From positions 1-64,000 of the forward strand of contig JAIPJM010000008.1 in assembly GCA_021734255.1 (NCBI GenBank): a DNA stretch of 64,000 nucleotides, given 5' to 3'. The translations under genes were made by a program, and so were the position numbers. Shown piece by piece: positions 54,688 through 63,514 of this stretch. The notes under the pieces were generated by a model. It was not told the DNA's origin. It was given only the letters and a program-made list of their open reading frames with translations, and made no database searches. Source of the stretch: Fidelibacterota bacterium (GTDB taxonomy: Bacteria > Fidelibacterota > UBA8477 > JABMPR01). Every line of letters starts with the position of its first letter. Within the stretch, counting starts at the first letter, position 1.

Positions 54688-55608
54688 CTAACCGTTCGTA
54701 CTCCGTTCCCACAGTGTGGTCATCCAGGTATCGATCTCTTTTGGCCAATCATAGGACAGCTGATCACCAAAACCATTGGTCCAGGTGTAATAGTTATCTG
54801 CAAATTCGTCGTTCAGCGTGATGTCTTCCATCAGGTTGACCGTCTCACCAATGATCGGGCCGGTCATGCTTGCACCATAAAGGTTCAACTCGCCAGCGGA
54901 AAAGATGGCACCATTGATCGTGTTGGAAGCTTCGATGGTGAGGCTTTCCCAACTATTCGTGAATACGATAGCAGGGGAGGCATTGGAGAACTCCGTACCA
55001 GCATTTGCTGTAATACTACTGTTGGTGATGGTAATGTTCTTACCGGTGAATACAAGTGTGGCAGCTGATAAGTTGAGACTGTCAAGGGACAGGTTGTTTC
55101 CAGTAAAGATCACGATTCCGCCATCAGCTATATCTGAATTCTTGAAAGAGTTTTCATTACCATTTTCGATCTGGAGGGCATTTTCATTGAAGTAGGTCAT
55201 ATCAACGCCAGGTAGAAAATTGAAGTTTCGTTTTTGTCTGTTCAGTCCGTATGCATTACCATTGGTATTCAATCCGGATCTGCTGGCGATGCCCCGTTCG
55301 AAGTGACTATCATCGTCTAAGTGCAGGCTTACTTCTGATTCGGAACCGAAGGTATCAACATGGACGGTCAGGACCTGAGAAAGGCTATCCCATGTCGTAG
55401 TTACGCCACCTTCAATGCGGGTAACAACAGAATCGGCGCCTGCGTTGATCAGCCAGAGTGATTCGTTGATTGAACTTTCCAGAATGTACTGGCTTTTGAT
55501 GTTAGAGACAGTTCCCTGTGCACTGGTTGAGCTGGTGTAGGAAATATCCAGAACGGCAACACCGGTGAAGGACATAACAAGGAAAATTGCGATTACGGCA
55601 ATTAACAT
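54688..55608 (-). CDS. PilX-like N-terminal membrane segment with beta-rich exported part
   Basis: This 306-residue protein starts with a pilin-like hydrophobic helix (MLIAVIAIFLVMSFTGVAVL, then DISYTSSTSAQGTVSNIKSQ), like PilX-type minor pilins or their relatives in FCB genomes. A stop codon directly before the ATG excludes a longer N-terminus, so no prepilin leader (G/E) is visible. Residues 140-280 contain short NITITNSSITA-like rungs, as in a right-handed beta-helix. It might be a minor pilin, or a surface protein anchored by one helix. The ribosome site is weak. Confidence 0.55.
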   Translation of the reverse strand: MLIAVIAIFLVMSFTGVAVLDISYTSSTSAQGTVSNIKSQYILESSINESLWLINAGADSVVTRIEGGVTTTWDSLSQVLTVHVDTFGSESEVSLHLDDDSHFERGIASRSGLNTNGNAYGLNRQKRNFNFLPGVDMTYFNENALQIENGNENSFKNSDIADGGIVIFTGNNLSLDSLNLSAATLVFTGKNITITNSSITANAGTEFSNASPAIVFTNSWESLTIEASNTINGAIFSAGELNLYGASMTGPIIGETVNLMEDITLNDEFADNYYTWTNGFGDQLSYDWPKEIDTWMTTLWERSTNG

Positions 55609-56112
55609 GACTTATCCAACCGTCTCAGTTCTGCTTGGGGTTGCTATGGATTTTGTTCTCAACATTGCCTCTATATAGGCCAAAAACGGTGCCAGTAATT
55701 GGCATTGTATATAAAAGCAATAATATCAATAATATACGAGTGTCTTAAAATTGTGTAAATCAGGACGTGTGTAAGAATATGACAACAATTGGGTGAGACT
55801 GTCATAAATAATTGTCATTTTTTGATGACATATTCAAAGATCGCGTACACTTGAGCCAGGTATTTGGGTATAGTCTTTAGATATGCTGGTTCAATTAGCG
55901 TAATATATACAACGACTTATGAATATCTTTATCATCGAATAATAATATGACAATATGCATCACATAATGGAAATATCAAGATAGGGGACATTTATTCGTG
56001 TGTGGGGCTTATCTAAGTAGAGAGGGGCTCTAAAGAGTATGATAATCGTAATATATATTTATATACTATAATAATACGTAGTATAATAAAATAATACTGA
56101 ATATTTGTATGT
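55609..56112. other. AT-rich intergenic stretch without recognisable genes
   Basis: About 500 bases of very AT-rich DNA. No ORF above 60 codons and no ribosome site before any small one. It contains a small inverted repeat (TATACTA/TAGTATA, 56062-56085). Both flanking genes are on the minus strand; the promoter for 54688-55608 must lie here. Confidence 0.6.
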
Positions 56113-56144
56113 AATAAAAAAGCGAGCTGAAACACCCGCTTTTG
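56113..56144 (-). terminator. Terminator after the Met/His-rich gene
   Basis: On the minus strand AAAAGCG pairs with CGCTTTT around a loop of about 12 bases and runs into TTTTTTATT. Confidence 0.65.
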
Positions 56145-56175
56145 TTAGATATCTAATCGTAAGATAGGAATGGAC

Positions 56176-56610
56176 TTATTCGTCTTCCTCCACCATTTTC
56201 TTCATGACCTTGATGCGTTTGTGATCCCGTTTTCTATCTTTACTCAATTTTTTGACATAGACCTGAGCATCCATATCCTCCAGACCTTCGATATTGATCC
56301 CCTTCATCCCATGGACGCCTTTCCAGTCAAAATTATCCAGATCAACGGTTTCACCATTGACGGTGACCACCACAGTGGAGTCGCCATTGTCCAGTTTTTC
56401 GATGCGGACCTCAACATTCTGCATGCCGGCTCCACCTGGCATACAATGTTTATTGCCCATGAACATCATTTTGTGATGGGGCGTACGCATGCCGTAGCCT
56501 GCTCCACAGTTTTTCACGGAAATGCCCCTGCCCAGGCTAAAAAAGCCGTAGACCAAGACGGCCAGCAGCAGGTATTTCCATAGTAGATCCAATTTTTCCT
56601 TTGTTGTCAT
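56176..56610 (-). CDS. Small membrane-anchored protein, Met/His/Cys-rich
   Basis: This 144-residue protein has a strong AAGGAG before its ATG. A membrane helix spans about residues 12-28. The following 35 residues are rich in Met, His and Cys (NCGAGYGMRTPHHKMMFMG, then NKHCMPGGAGM), a composition like copper- or silver-binding segments. The rest is a small beta domain (VEVRIEKLDNGDSTVVVTV) and a very charged tail. No family recognised. Confidence 0.7.
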   Translation of the reverse strand: MTTKEKLDLLWKYLLLAVLVYGFFSLGRGISVKNCGAGYGMRTPHHKMMFMGNKHCMPGGAGMQNVEVRIEKLDNGDSTVVVTVNGETVDLDNFDWKGVHGMKGINIEGLEDMDAQVYVKKLSKDRKRDHKRIKVMKKMVEEDE

Positions 56611-57165
56611 TTTTTCTCCTTCAGTGTTTCATCTCTGGCGGCGGTGGAGATGCTGGTTTGATTTATGATCTTTTACCTGAATGCATCTGGATTGTTCCAA
56701 AAAAGAGGGGCGACATTAACTTACTATGTCATTAAATTGATGTTGATACTCAGGTCGGCTTTAGGTGTTGTCTGTAGCCTGCGTGAGATGTTAATTACTT
56801 ATACTTCGAGATGCCAGCAGGAGCGGGCATCGTCGCAGCGTTTGGCATCATCCTTAATACTGTGGTTCTTAAAATAAAACGCTCATTTCGTTTCCGCTGG
56901 TTTTTAGCAGTACTGCATTACATGATGCGCTTCCGCAAATAAGTAAATCATAATCTGAGAGGCTCCATGCATCCGATCTGATGGAAGCTTTTATACCAAT
57001 AACGAATTAAGCGTTTATATTTTGGCTTGAATTCAAGTGAAGATATATCTTTGGGAAACACTTTCAGTGAGTATGGTTTATAAAACATCAGCATGCTAGA
57101 GTTGTCAGGTGATGACTTCCAAAATACCGAGAACGATAATTTAAGCGTATCACTGAAATGGTGCT
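56611..57165. other. Intergenic junction before the CRISPR-Cas operon
   Basis: About 550 bases without a convincing gene. Short reading frames exist (56665-56877, 56811-56942) but lack ribosome sites and recognisable products. The promoter of the cas operon should lie here; no clear -35/-10 pair was found. No CRISPR repeats, tRNA or att-like direct repeat was seen. Confidence 0.6.
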
Positions 57166-57678
57166 ATGATTATAGCCATTGATACAGAAACCACCGGACT
57201 CTCCCCGGCACACGGTGACCGGGTGATCGAGTGGGCGGCGGTGAAAATTGAAGAGGGAAGAATCGTTGATCAGGAGAGCATGCTCATTAATCCCGGTGTC
57301 AGAATCCCTATGTCTGTTCAGAAAATTCACGGTATCCGAAATCAGGATCTGGCTGGGGCAAGATCACCGGAAACAGCCTGGCAGGAGTTCTTCAAGTTTG
57401 TCGGGGATGCCCCGTTGATTGCTCACAATATGCAATTTGATAATCGTTTTATTGCTGCTGAGATGGCGCGTCTAGGATTGACGTTGAGAAATTCCACGGT
57501 CTGTACATTAGCATTAAGTCGAAAATGTTATCCAAATTTACCATCCTATCGATTGAAGGATTTGGTATCCAAATTTCAGTTGGAAAGACCCAGCACGGTC
57601 GCTTTTCATCGCGCACTGAATGATGCCTATTGTGTGGCTTCGCTCTGGCTGCATCTCCAGAGGAGAGATCATGAATAG
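57166..57678 (+). CDS. DEDDh 3'-5' exonuclease (DnaQ-like) coupled to cas3
   Basis: This 170-residue protein is an almost bare DnaQ exonuclease domain: IIAIDTETTGLSPAHGDRVI (D6, E8), LIAHNMQFDNRFI (D92) and VAFHRALNDAYCVA (H148, D153), so all five DEDDh residues are present. It lacks a C-terminal polymerase-binding part, so it is unlikely to be the replicative epsilon subunit. Its stop TAG lies 8 bases inside cas3 (57671 ATG), so translation is coupled. DnaQ-like nucleases trim prespacers in type I-E adaptation and occur fused to Cas2 in some I-E systems. That is the likely role here. Confidence 0.85.
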   Translation: MIIAIDTETTGLSPAHGDRVIEWAAVKIEEGRIVDQESMLINPGVRIPMSVQKIHGIRNQDLAGARSPETAWQEFFKFVGDAPLIAHNMQFDNRFIAAEMARLGLTLRNSTVCTLALSRKCYPNLPSYRLKDLVSKFQLERPSTVAFHRALNDAYCVASLWLHLQRRDHE

Positions 57679-60328
57679 CACGAGCTATTATTCTTACTGG
57701 GGCAAGGCAGATACTATGCAAGAGACTTACCATTTGCTGCCTTATCACTGTCTGGATGTGGCAGCGGTGGGATGGGTGCTAATGCATCCTGAAGGCAAGC
57801 TGTGCCGTCGTCTCTCCTCCCAGCTTAGAACTGATCCAAAATGGTTGCAGCATTGGTTCACATTTCTGCTGATGTTGCATGACATCGGTAAATTCGCGCG
57901 AGCATTTCAGAATCTTGTTCCAAATCTTTCTTCGGCATTGGTTGCATACCATGGTCAGTGCATCTATCAGTTGCGTCACGATTCGCTGGGTTATCTTTTG
58001 TGGAGGACTCGCCTAAAAGATCTGAAGAGTGCATGTTCACGAAATATCGATCCATGGATGGAGGTTGTTTGTGGTCATCATGGTCAACCACCAAAATCCG
58101 AACGCAGGGGCTTTGAGTCTCATTTCCTGAATGAGGATTTTGCTGCAGTTGAAAGCTATGTGCAGGCTGTCAATGAGTGGTGGCATCCTGATTTTTCACC
58201 GTTAGCACAGATCGATAAACAGGTATTGCGCAGTGCATCCTGGCAACTGGCGGGAGTAGCGGTGCTGGCAGATTGGCTTGGTTCCAGCCGGGAATTGTTC
58301 AAATACTGCCGTGAGCCGATGCCTCTGGATAAATATTGGAACGATGTTGCTCTCGTTCAGGCGCCAGCCGCTCTTGATCTGGTTCACTGGGAGCAGAGCT
58401 TGGTTGCTCCGTTTGAAGGTATCCATCAGCAGTTTCCCTTCATCAAAACACCGACATCACTGCAACGCTTTGCCACAGAACAACCCCTGAAGCAGAGGCC
58501 TCAACTTTTCATTCTGGAAGACATCACCGGCGCAGGTAAAACCGAAGCCGCGATGGTATTGGCGCACCGGTTGATGGCGCAGGGCGAGGCGCGAGGTCTC
58601 TATGTGGCGCTACCCAGTATGGCGACCGCCAATGCCATGTATGAACGTTTGGCAAAGAGCTATCGCGCACTCTTTGGGAATGATATTACACCCTCACTGA
58701 TACTGGCCCACGGCGCGGCAAATCTGAGCGATGACTTCGTCGATACCATCACGTTTGCTAACCAACAGCCGGATCACAGCTATCAAACCGATGATGTGAG
58801 TGCCAGTGCTTACTGCAATGCCTGGCTGGCCGATAATCGCAAGAAAGCGCTTTTGGCAGAAGTCGGAGTGGGTACGGTCGATCAGGCACTGCTTGGCGTG
58901 TTGCCTGCACGCCATCAATCGCTACGACTACTGGGCTTGGCGGATAAGGTGTTGCTGGTTGATGAGGTACACGCCTATGACCCCTACATGCGTGTGCTGC
59001 TGGTAGCACTGCTTGAGATGCATGCACGGCAGGGCGGAAGCGCCATTCTCCTCTCCGCCACCTTGCCGCAATCGTTTCGCACCGAATTGGCCCATGGTTT
59101 TGCAAAGGGGCTGGGCTGTGATGACCTGCAGTTGTCGAAACCCGACTACCCACTGGCCACACACCTGTCTGTAGCAGATGTTCAGGAGAAGGCCATCGAC
59201 TCACGTGCTGAACTCTATCGTCGGGTTGAGGTGGTACGGCTGGAACATGAAGCCGCAGTCATTGAGACAATATGTCAGGCGGTTGAGCAGGGCCGAGCGG
59301 TGTGTTGGATACGCAACACCGTTGGCGATGCGCGAAGTGCCTACGAAACGGTAGCCAACGAATCCTGGTGCGATACGGAAAAATTGACCCTGTTTCACAG
59401 CCGTTTCGCCATGGTGGATCGCCAGCGCATTGAGAGGGATGTCGTCTCTCGTTTTGGCAAGGACTCCGATGGTTACCATCGCAATGGACAGGTATTGATT
59501 GCCACCCAGGTAGTGGAACAGAGCCTGGATCTCGATTTCGACATCATGGTCACAGACCTTGCCCCGGTCGATCTCCTGATCCAGCGAGCCGGACGCCTGC
59601 AACGCCATACACGCAATGCCGATGGCAAGCGCATTGAGACAGGCAAGGATCGGCGAGCCTCCCCCTGTCTCTATATATTGGCTCCAGACCCCACAAAGGT
59701 CGATGACGAACAGTGGCTGAAACGTCTGCTCCTCGGTACGCAGGCGGTCTACCAGAATGTCGGCCAACTCTGGCTTACGCTCTCCGTACTGTTGGAACAG
59801 AACGGCTTTCGCATGCCGGAAGATGCCCGCCGCCTGATTGAGGGGGTCTATGGCGAAGAGGCACAGGAACGCATTCCTGAGGCGCTACAGGAACTTACCT
59901 GGCAGGCGCACGGTGTCGGGCGAAGCCAGCACGGGATGGGAGAGTTTAATCGCCTGAAACTGAACAAGGGCTATACACGGCTATCGGGCGATTGGGATGA
60001 AGAGGTGCGCACACCGACCCGCCTGGGTGATGACAGCATCACGGTCGCACTGGCTCGGGTGGTGGAGGGAGAGTTTCGCCCCTACGCGGATACCGAAAAA
60101 CACGCCTGGGCGCTCAGCCAGATCGCACTACCGAAATACGACTGGGAGCGGGTGCAGAAAAGCATCGATGCTCACTGGTTGCCACTGATCGAAAAACTGC
60201 ACACCGATGAACCGGCCCTGCGTTGGTGCGAGGTGCTGCCGTTGGACGGAGAGATATTGGAACACTATGACCCGGATGGTGGATGGAATAGAAACAGGAG
60301 GGAACAACGTGAACTTGATAAACGATAA
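57671..60328 (+). CDS. cas3: Type I-E CRISPR-associated helicase/nuclease Cas3
   Basis: From ATG 57671 (AGGAG five bases upstream) the protein has 885 residues, close to E. coli Cas3 (888). The HD nuclease part has H26, H70-D71 in LMLHDIGKFARAF, and GHHGQPP (about 136-142). The SF2 helicase has Walker A ITGAGKT (about 285-291), DEVH (431-434), SAT (462-464) and QRAGRLQRH. It unwinds and degrades target DNA after Cascade binding. No frameshift or missing motif was seen. Confidence 0.97.
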   Translation: MNSTSYYSYWGKADTMQETYHLLPYHCLDVAAVGWVLMHPEGKLCRRLSSQLRTDPKWLQHWFTFLLMLHDIGKFARAFQNLVPNLSSALVAYHGQCIYQLRHDSLGYLLWRTRLKDLKSACSRNIDPWMEVVCGHHGQPPKSERRGFESHFLNEDFAAVESYVQAVNEWWHPDFSPLAQIDKQVLRSASWQLAGVAVLADWLGSSRELFKYCREPMPLDKYWNDVALVQAPAALDLVHWEQSLVAPFEGIHQQFPFIKTPTSLQRFATEQPLKQRPQLFILEDITGAGKTEAAMVLAHRLMAQGEARGLYVALPSMATANAMYERLAKSYRALFGNDITPSLILAHGAANLSDDFVDTITFANQQPDHSYQTDDVSASAYCNAWLADNRKKALLAEVGVGTVDQALLGVLPARHQSLRLLGLADKVLLVDEVHAYDPYMRVLLVALLEMHARQGGSAILLSATLPQSFRTELAHGFAKGLGCDDLQLSKPDYPLATHLSVADVQEKAIDSRAELYRRVEVVRLEHEAAVIETICQAVEQGRAVCWIRNTVGDARSAYETVANESWCDTEKLTLFHSRFAMVDRQRIERDVVSRFGKDSDGYHRNGQVLIATQVVEQSLDLDFDIMVTDLAPVDLLIQRAGRLQRHTRNADGKRIETGKDRRASPCLYILAPDPTKVDDEQWLKRLLLGTQAVYQNVGQLWLTLSVLLEQNGFRMPEDARRLIEGVYGEEAQERIPEALQELTWQAHGVGRSQHGMGEFNRLKLNKGYTRLSGDWDEEVRTPTRLGDDSITVALARVVEGEFRPYADTEKHAWALSQIALPKYDWERVQKSIDAHWLPLIEKLHTDEPALRWCEVLPLDGEILEHYDPDGGWNRNRREQRELDKR

Positions 60329-61892
60329 CTGGATACCGGCAATACATGCCGATGGTAGCCGGTGCAAAATCGCCCCATGGCATATTGCCGAAACGGAGAA
60401 TCCTGTTGTGGAACTGGCTGCCCCCCGCGCCGACTTTCAGGGGGCGCTCTATCAGTTCCTGATCGGTTTGCTGCAAACCGCCTTCGCTCCCGAAGATCAC
60501 GACGAGTGGCTGGCATATTGGCATACGCCACCAACTACCGAGGTGTTGCGTGAGGCATTTGGGAGGCATGAGGATGCATTTGAACTCATTAATCCTGAGG
60601 GCGTGGCCTTCATGCAGGATTTCTCGCTGAGCGATGGCGAACAGAAGTTAATTGCCTCTCTTCTGATCGAGGCGCCTGGTGCAAAAACGCGCAAGGACAA
60701 TCTGGATCACTTTGTCAAAGGGAAGAGCGGTGAATGTATGTGTCCGGCTTGCGCTGCCACTGCGCTATTTACGCTCCAGATCTACGCTCCATCCGGTGGG
60801 CAGGGGCACCGGGTAGGTTTGCGCGGTGGCGGACCTTTGACCACATTAGTGATGCCTGCTGAGGCCGCTTCACTCTGGCAGCGGCTGTGGGCTAATGTCC
60901 TCACTCGTGAAGATCTTGAGCTGGATGACGCGGGCAATACCGCATCAATATACCCATGGATGAGTGAAACTCGGCTATCAGATAAGAGCGGAGGGCCAAC
61001 CCTGCCTGGTGATGTTCATCCACTGCATATGTACTGGGCCATGCCGAGACGTATCCGGTTGGAGTTTGAAACCGTGGACGGCATGCCGTGTATGGTCTGT
61101 GGGGCGCTTACTGACAAGGCCGCAAGCTATCTGCGCACCAAGAATTTTGGTTACAACTACGAAGGGCCATGGGTACATCCACTGACCCCCTATCGCTTTG
61201 ATCTCAAACATCAAAATCCACCGTTGAGTTTGAAGGGCCAACCCGGCGGCATTGGCTATCGTCACTGGTTGGGGTTGACCTGGCAGGATGAGTCGAATGG
61301 TGACAAGGCAGCATTGGTTGTACAGCGTTTCAACTCAGAGCGCTCGTTCGATTTGTCTGGCGACAGTGTCGCGAGGCTGTGGAGCTTCGGTTACGACATG
61401 GACAATATGAAGGCGCGCTGTTGTTACGAGAGCACCATGCCGTTACTTTCTATTTCATCGGAAAAGCGCACTTCTTTTCTTGATTCCACTGCACTCCTGC
61501 TCGATACCGCCAAAGAAGCGGTTTCCTTGACCCGTTCTTTTGTCAAAGCAGCCTGGTTCTCACGTCCCAAGGACGTCAAAGGTGACATGCGTGCTGTGGA
61601 TCACGGTTTTTGGCATAACACTGAACCGGCGTTCTACCGGTTGTTGGCACAAATGGCAAAACAAGCCTCCCTCGGTGCGCAGGTGTTGCCCGCCATTGCC
61701 GAAAGTTGGCTCTCAACCGTCAAGCGAGAGGCAGTCAAGCAGTTTGACTGTTGGGTGCTGGAGGGCGACGCGGAGGACCTTGACATGAAACGAATCATCA
61801 AGGCTCGAAACGGATTAAACAGCAAGCTCAACAGCGCAAACCCATTTAAGGATCTCAAGCAGATCGCCACATCTGAAACGGAGGCAGCATGA
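60309..61892 (+). CDS. cas8e: Type I-E Cascade large subunit Cas8e (CasA/Cse1)
   Basis: I place the start at GTG 60309, with AGGAGGG six bases upstream (527 residues); an earlier in-frame start at 60207 would lie far inside cas3. The gene overlaps cas3 by 20 bases. It opens NLINDNWIPAIHADGSRCKI (typical WIPV-like Cse1 start) and contains PRADFQGALYQFLIGLLQTA, the loop SGGQGHRVGLRGGGPLTTLV and two CxxC pairs (CMCPAC, CMVCG) that may bind zinc. Cas8e recognises the PAM and recruits Cas3. Confidence 0.95.
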   Translation: MNLINDNWIPAIHADGSRCKIAPWHIAETENPVVELAAPRADFQGALYQFLIGLLQTAFAPEDHDEWLAYWHTPPTTEVLREAFGRHEDAFELINPEGVAFMQDFSLSDGEQKLIASLLIEAPGAKTRKDNLDHFVKGKSGECMCPACAATALFTLQIYAPSGGQGHRVGLRGGGPLTTLVMPAEAASLWQRLWANVLTREDLELDDAGNTASIYPWMSETRLSDKSGGPTLPGDVHPLHMYWAMPRRIRLEFETVDGMPCMVCGALTDKAASYLRTKNFGYNYEGPWVHPLTPYRFDLKHQNPPLSLKGQPGGIGYRHWLGLTWQDESNGDKAALVVQRFNSERSFDLSGDSVARLWSFGYDMDNMKARCCYESTMPLLSISSEKRTSFLDSTALLLDTAKEAVSLTRSFVKAAWFSRPKDVKGDMRAVDHGFWHNTEPAFYRLLAQMAKQASLGAQVLPAIAESWLSTVKREAVKQFDCWVLEGDAEDLDMKRIIKARNGLNSKLNSANPFKDLKQIATSETEAA

Positions 61893-62422
61893 CCTACTAT
61901 CACCGACTAAAAGAAGAGGACGAACGCAAGGCGCTGGTCGCCTGGTGGCACTGGCTGGATGACAATCGGGGAGAACGGGCCGTGTTGCGTCGCGCAGCGA
62001 CGGCCGATGATATCTTTCTGACACCTGCCTTCGCACGCTTTCTGGCCTTTATGCCCGAGCGCTGGGGAACGCCGCAAAACCTATTCGATAGCGCTATGGT
62101 CGCCGGGTTGTTGGCGCGAGTGAAACAGGATGAGCACGAGAACAGTTTTGCCAAAGCACTTGCCCTACCGAAGCAGGGAGGCAGCAAGGCGGCAATGAGT
62201 GAATTGCGCTTTCTGCAACTGCAAAAAAGCCGTGACCCGGACGAGTTCTTTCTGCGCATCAGTCGTGCCATTGCCCTGCTAGGTGGGAAGGTAAACATCC
62301 TTTCACTGGCCGACGGCATTCTGCACTGGCTGCTGGAGCACCGCCGCGTGATCGACCGCGAACCAACAAAACGACTGGCCGTACGCTGGGCCAGCGACTA
62401 CTACACCCATTTCAAAGACTAA
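61889..62422 (+). CDS. cse2: Type I-E Cascade small subunit Cse2 (CasB)
   Basis: This 177-residue, helical, basic protein overlaps cas8e by 4 bases (ATGA). The block GERAVLRRAATADDIFLTPA is the usual Cse2 hallmark (RAxLRR), and RFLQLQKSRDPDEFFLRISR with RAIALLGGKVNILSLADGIL and WASDYY at the end match the family. Two copies stabilise the R-loop in Cascade. Confidence 0.94.
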   Translation: MTYYHRLKEEDERKALVAWWHWLDDNRGERAVLRRAATADDIFLTPAFARFLAFMPERWGTPQNLFDSAMVAGLLARVKQDEHENSFAKALALPKQGGSKAAMSELRFLQLQKSRDPDEFFLRISRAIALLGGKVNILSLADGILHWLLEHRRVIDREPTKRLAVRWASDYYTHFKD

Positions 62423-62443
62423 TCACCGTTAAGGAGAACTATC

Positions 62444-63505
62444 ATGAGCCAATTTATTCAACTGCATCTGCTGACCTCATACCCACCCGCTAACCTGAAT
62501 CGTGACGATTTGGGTCGACCCAAAACAGCGAAGATGGGTGGCGTCGATCGCCTGCGTGTTTCGTCACAGAGCCTCAAGCGGACATGGCGCATGTCCGATT
62601 TGTTTCAGGACGCTTTGAGCGGTCATATTGGAACGCGCACCAAACAGATCGGCGAGGGTGTCTATGAGAAGTTGGTAGCGGGCGGCATTGCAGAGAAAAA
62701 GGCTATCGAATGGGCGAAACAGATCGCTGGTCAGTTTGGCGCTCTGAAAAAGGATAAAGACAACCCGTTAAACGAAGTGGAAATTGAGCAGTTGGTGCAT
62801 GTTTCTCCCGTTGAACAACAAGGCGTGAACGAGCTTGTTGATAAACTCGTTGCCGAACAACGCGCCCCAGAGGAGGAAGAGCTGAGCTTGCTACGACATG
62901 AAGAAACTGCTGCGGATATTGCGCTGTTTGGTCGTATGTTGGCATCAAAACCTGCCTACAATACCGAAGCTGCCTGTCAGGTTGCCCATGCCATCTCTGT
63001 TCATCCGGTCGTGATCGAAGATGACTACTTCACCGCCGTAGATGATTTGAATGACCACAGTGTTGATGCAGGCGCGTCCCATATCGGCGAGACCGGCTTT
63101 GCAGCAGGTCTGTTCTACTCCTACATCTGCATCAACAAAAGTCTGTTAATCGATAACCTGAATGGTGACGAGGCGCTGGCAAATCGGGCAATCAGTGCAT
63201 TGACCGAGGCGGCGTCCAAGGTGGCACCCGAGGGCAAACAGAACAGCTTCGGCTCCCGTGCCTACGCTTCGTATGTGCTGGCCGAGAAAGGGGCGCAACA
63301 ACCGCGCTCGCTCTCTGTCGCTTTCCTGAAACCTGTCGATCAGCACCAGAGTGAGGATTTCGCTACCGACGCCATTACCGCTTTGATCGGTCAACAACAG
63401 AAGTTCGATCAGGTGTATGGCGATTGTGCCGATGCATGTTACTCACTGAATGCCGTTACCGGCGATGGAAAGCTGGCCGAGATACTTGATTTCGTCACCG
63501 CATAG
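62444..63505 (+). CDS. cas7e: Type I-E Cascade backbone Cas7e (CasC/Cse4)
   Basis: This 353-residue protein has AAGGAG before its ATG. It opens IQLHLLTSYPPANLNRDDLG followed by RPKTAKMGGVDRLRVSSQSL and KRTWR, the diagnostic Cas7e start with the crRNA-binding surface. Six copies form the backbone along the crRNA. Length is normal. It lies 21 bases after cse2. Confidence 0.96.
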   Translation: MSQFIQLHLLTSYPPANLNRDDLGRPKTAKMGGVDRLRVSSQSLKRTWRMSDLFQDALSGHIGTRTKQIGEGVYEKLVAGGIAEKKAIEWAKQIAGQFGALKKDKDNPLNEVEIEQLVHVSPVEQQGVNELVDKLVAEQRAPEEEELSLLRHEETAADIALFGRMLASKPAYNTEAACQVAHAISVHPVVIEDDYFTAVDDLNDHSVDAGASHIGETGFAAGLFYSYICINKSLLIDNLNGDEALANRAISALTEAASKVAPEGKQNSFGSRAYASYVLAEKGAQQPRSLSVAFLKPVDQHQSEDFATDAITALIGQQQKFDQVYGDCADACYSLNAVTGDGKLAEILDFVTA

Positions 63506-63514
63506 GAGGTGGAT

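Noticed and set aside
56062..56085. Small AT-only inverted repeat TATACTA/TAGTATA
   Set aside because: Expected by chance in such AT-rich DNA; no T run or gene end nearby.
56665..56877. 70-residue reading frame upstream of the cas operon
   Set aside because: No ribosome site, no recognisable motif, and composition like non-coding DNA.
56811..56942. 43-residue hydrophobic frame opening MPAGAGIVAAFGIILNTVVL
   Set aside because: It looked briefly like a transposase or membrane-protein fragment, but it is too short and matches nothing firmly.
57007..57150. Near-identical TTAAGCGT phrases as a possible attachment-site pair
   Set aside because: Only eight bases are shared and both lie on the same side of the island.
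56611..57165. CRISPR array next to the cas genes
   Set aside because: No repeated units of about 28-29 bases with regular spacers are present in the window.
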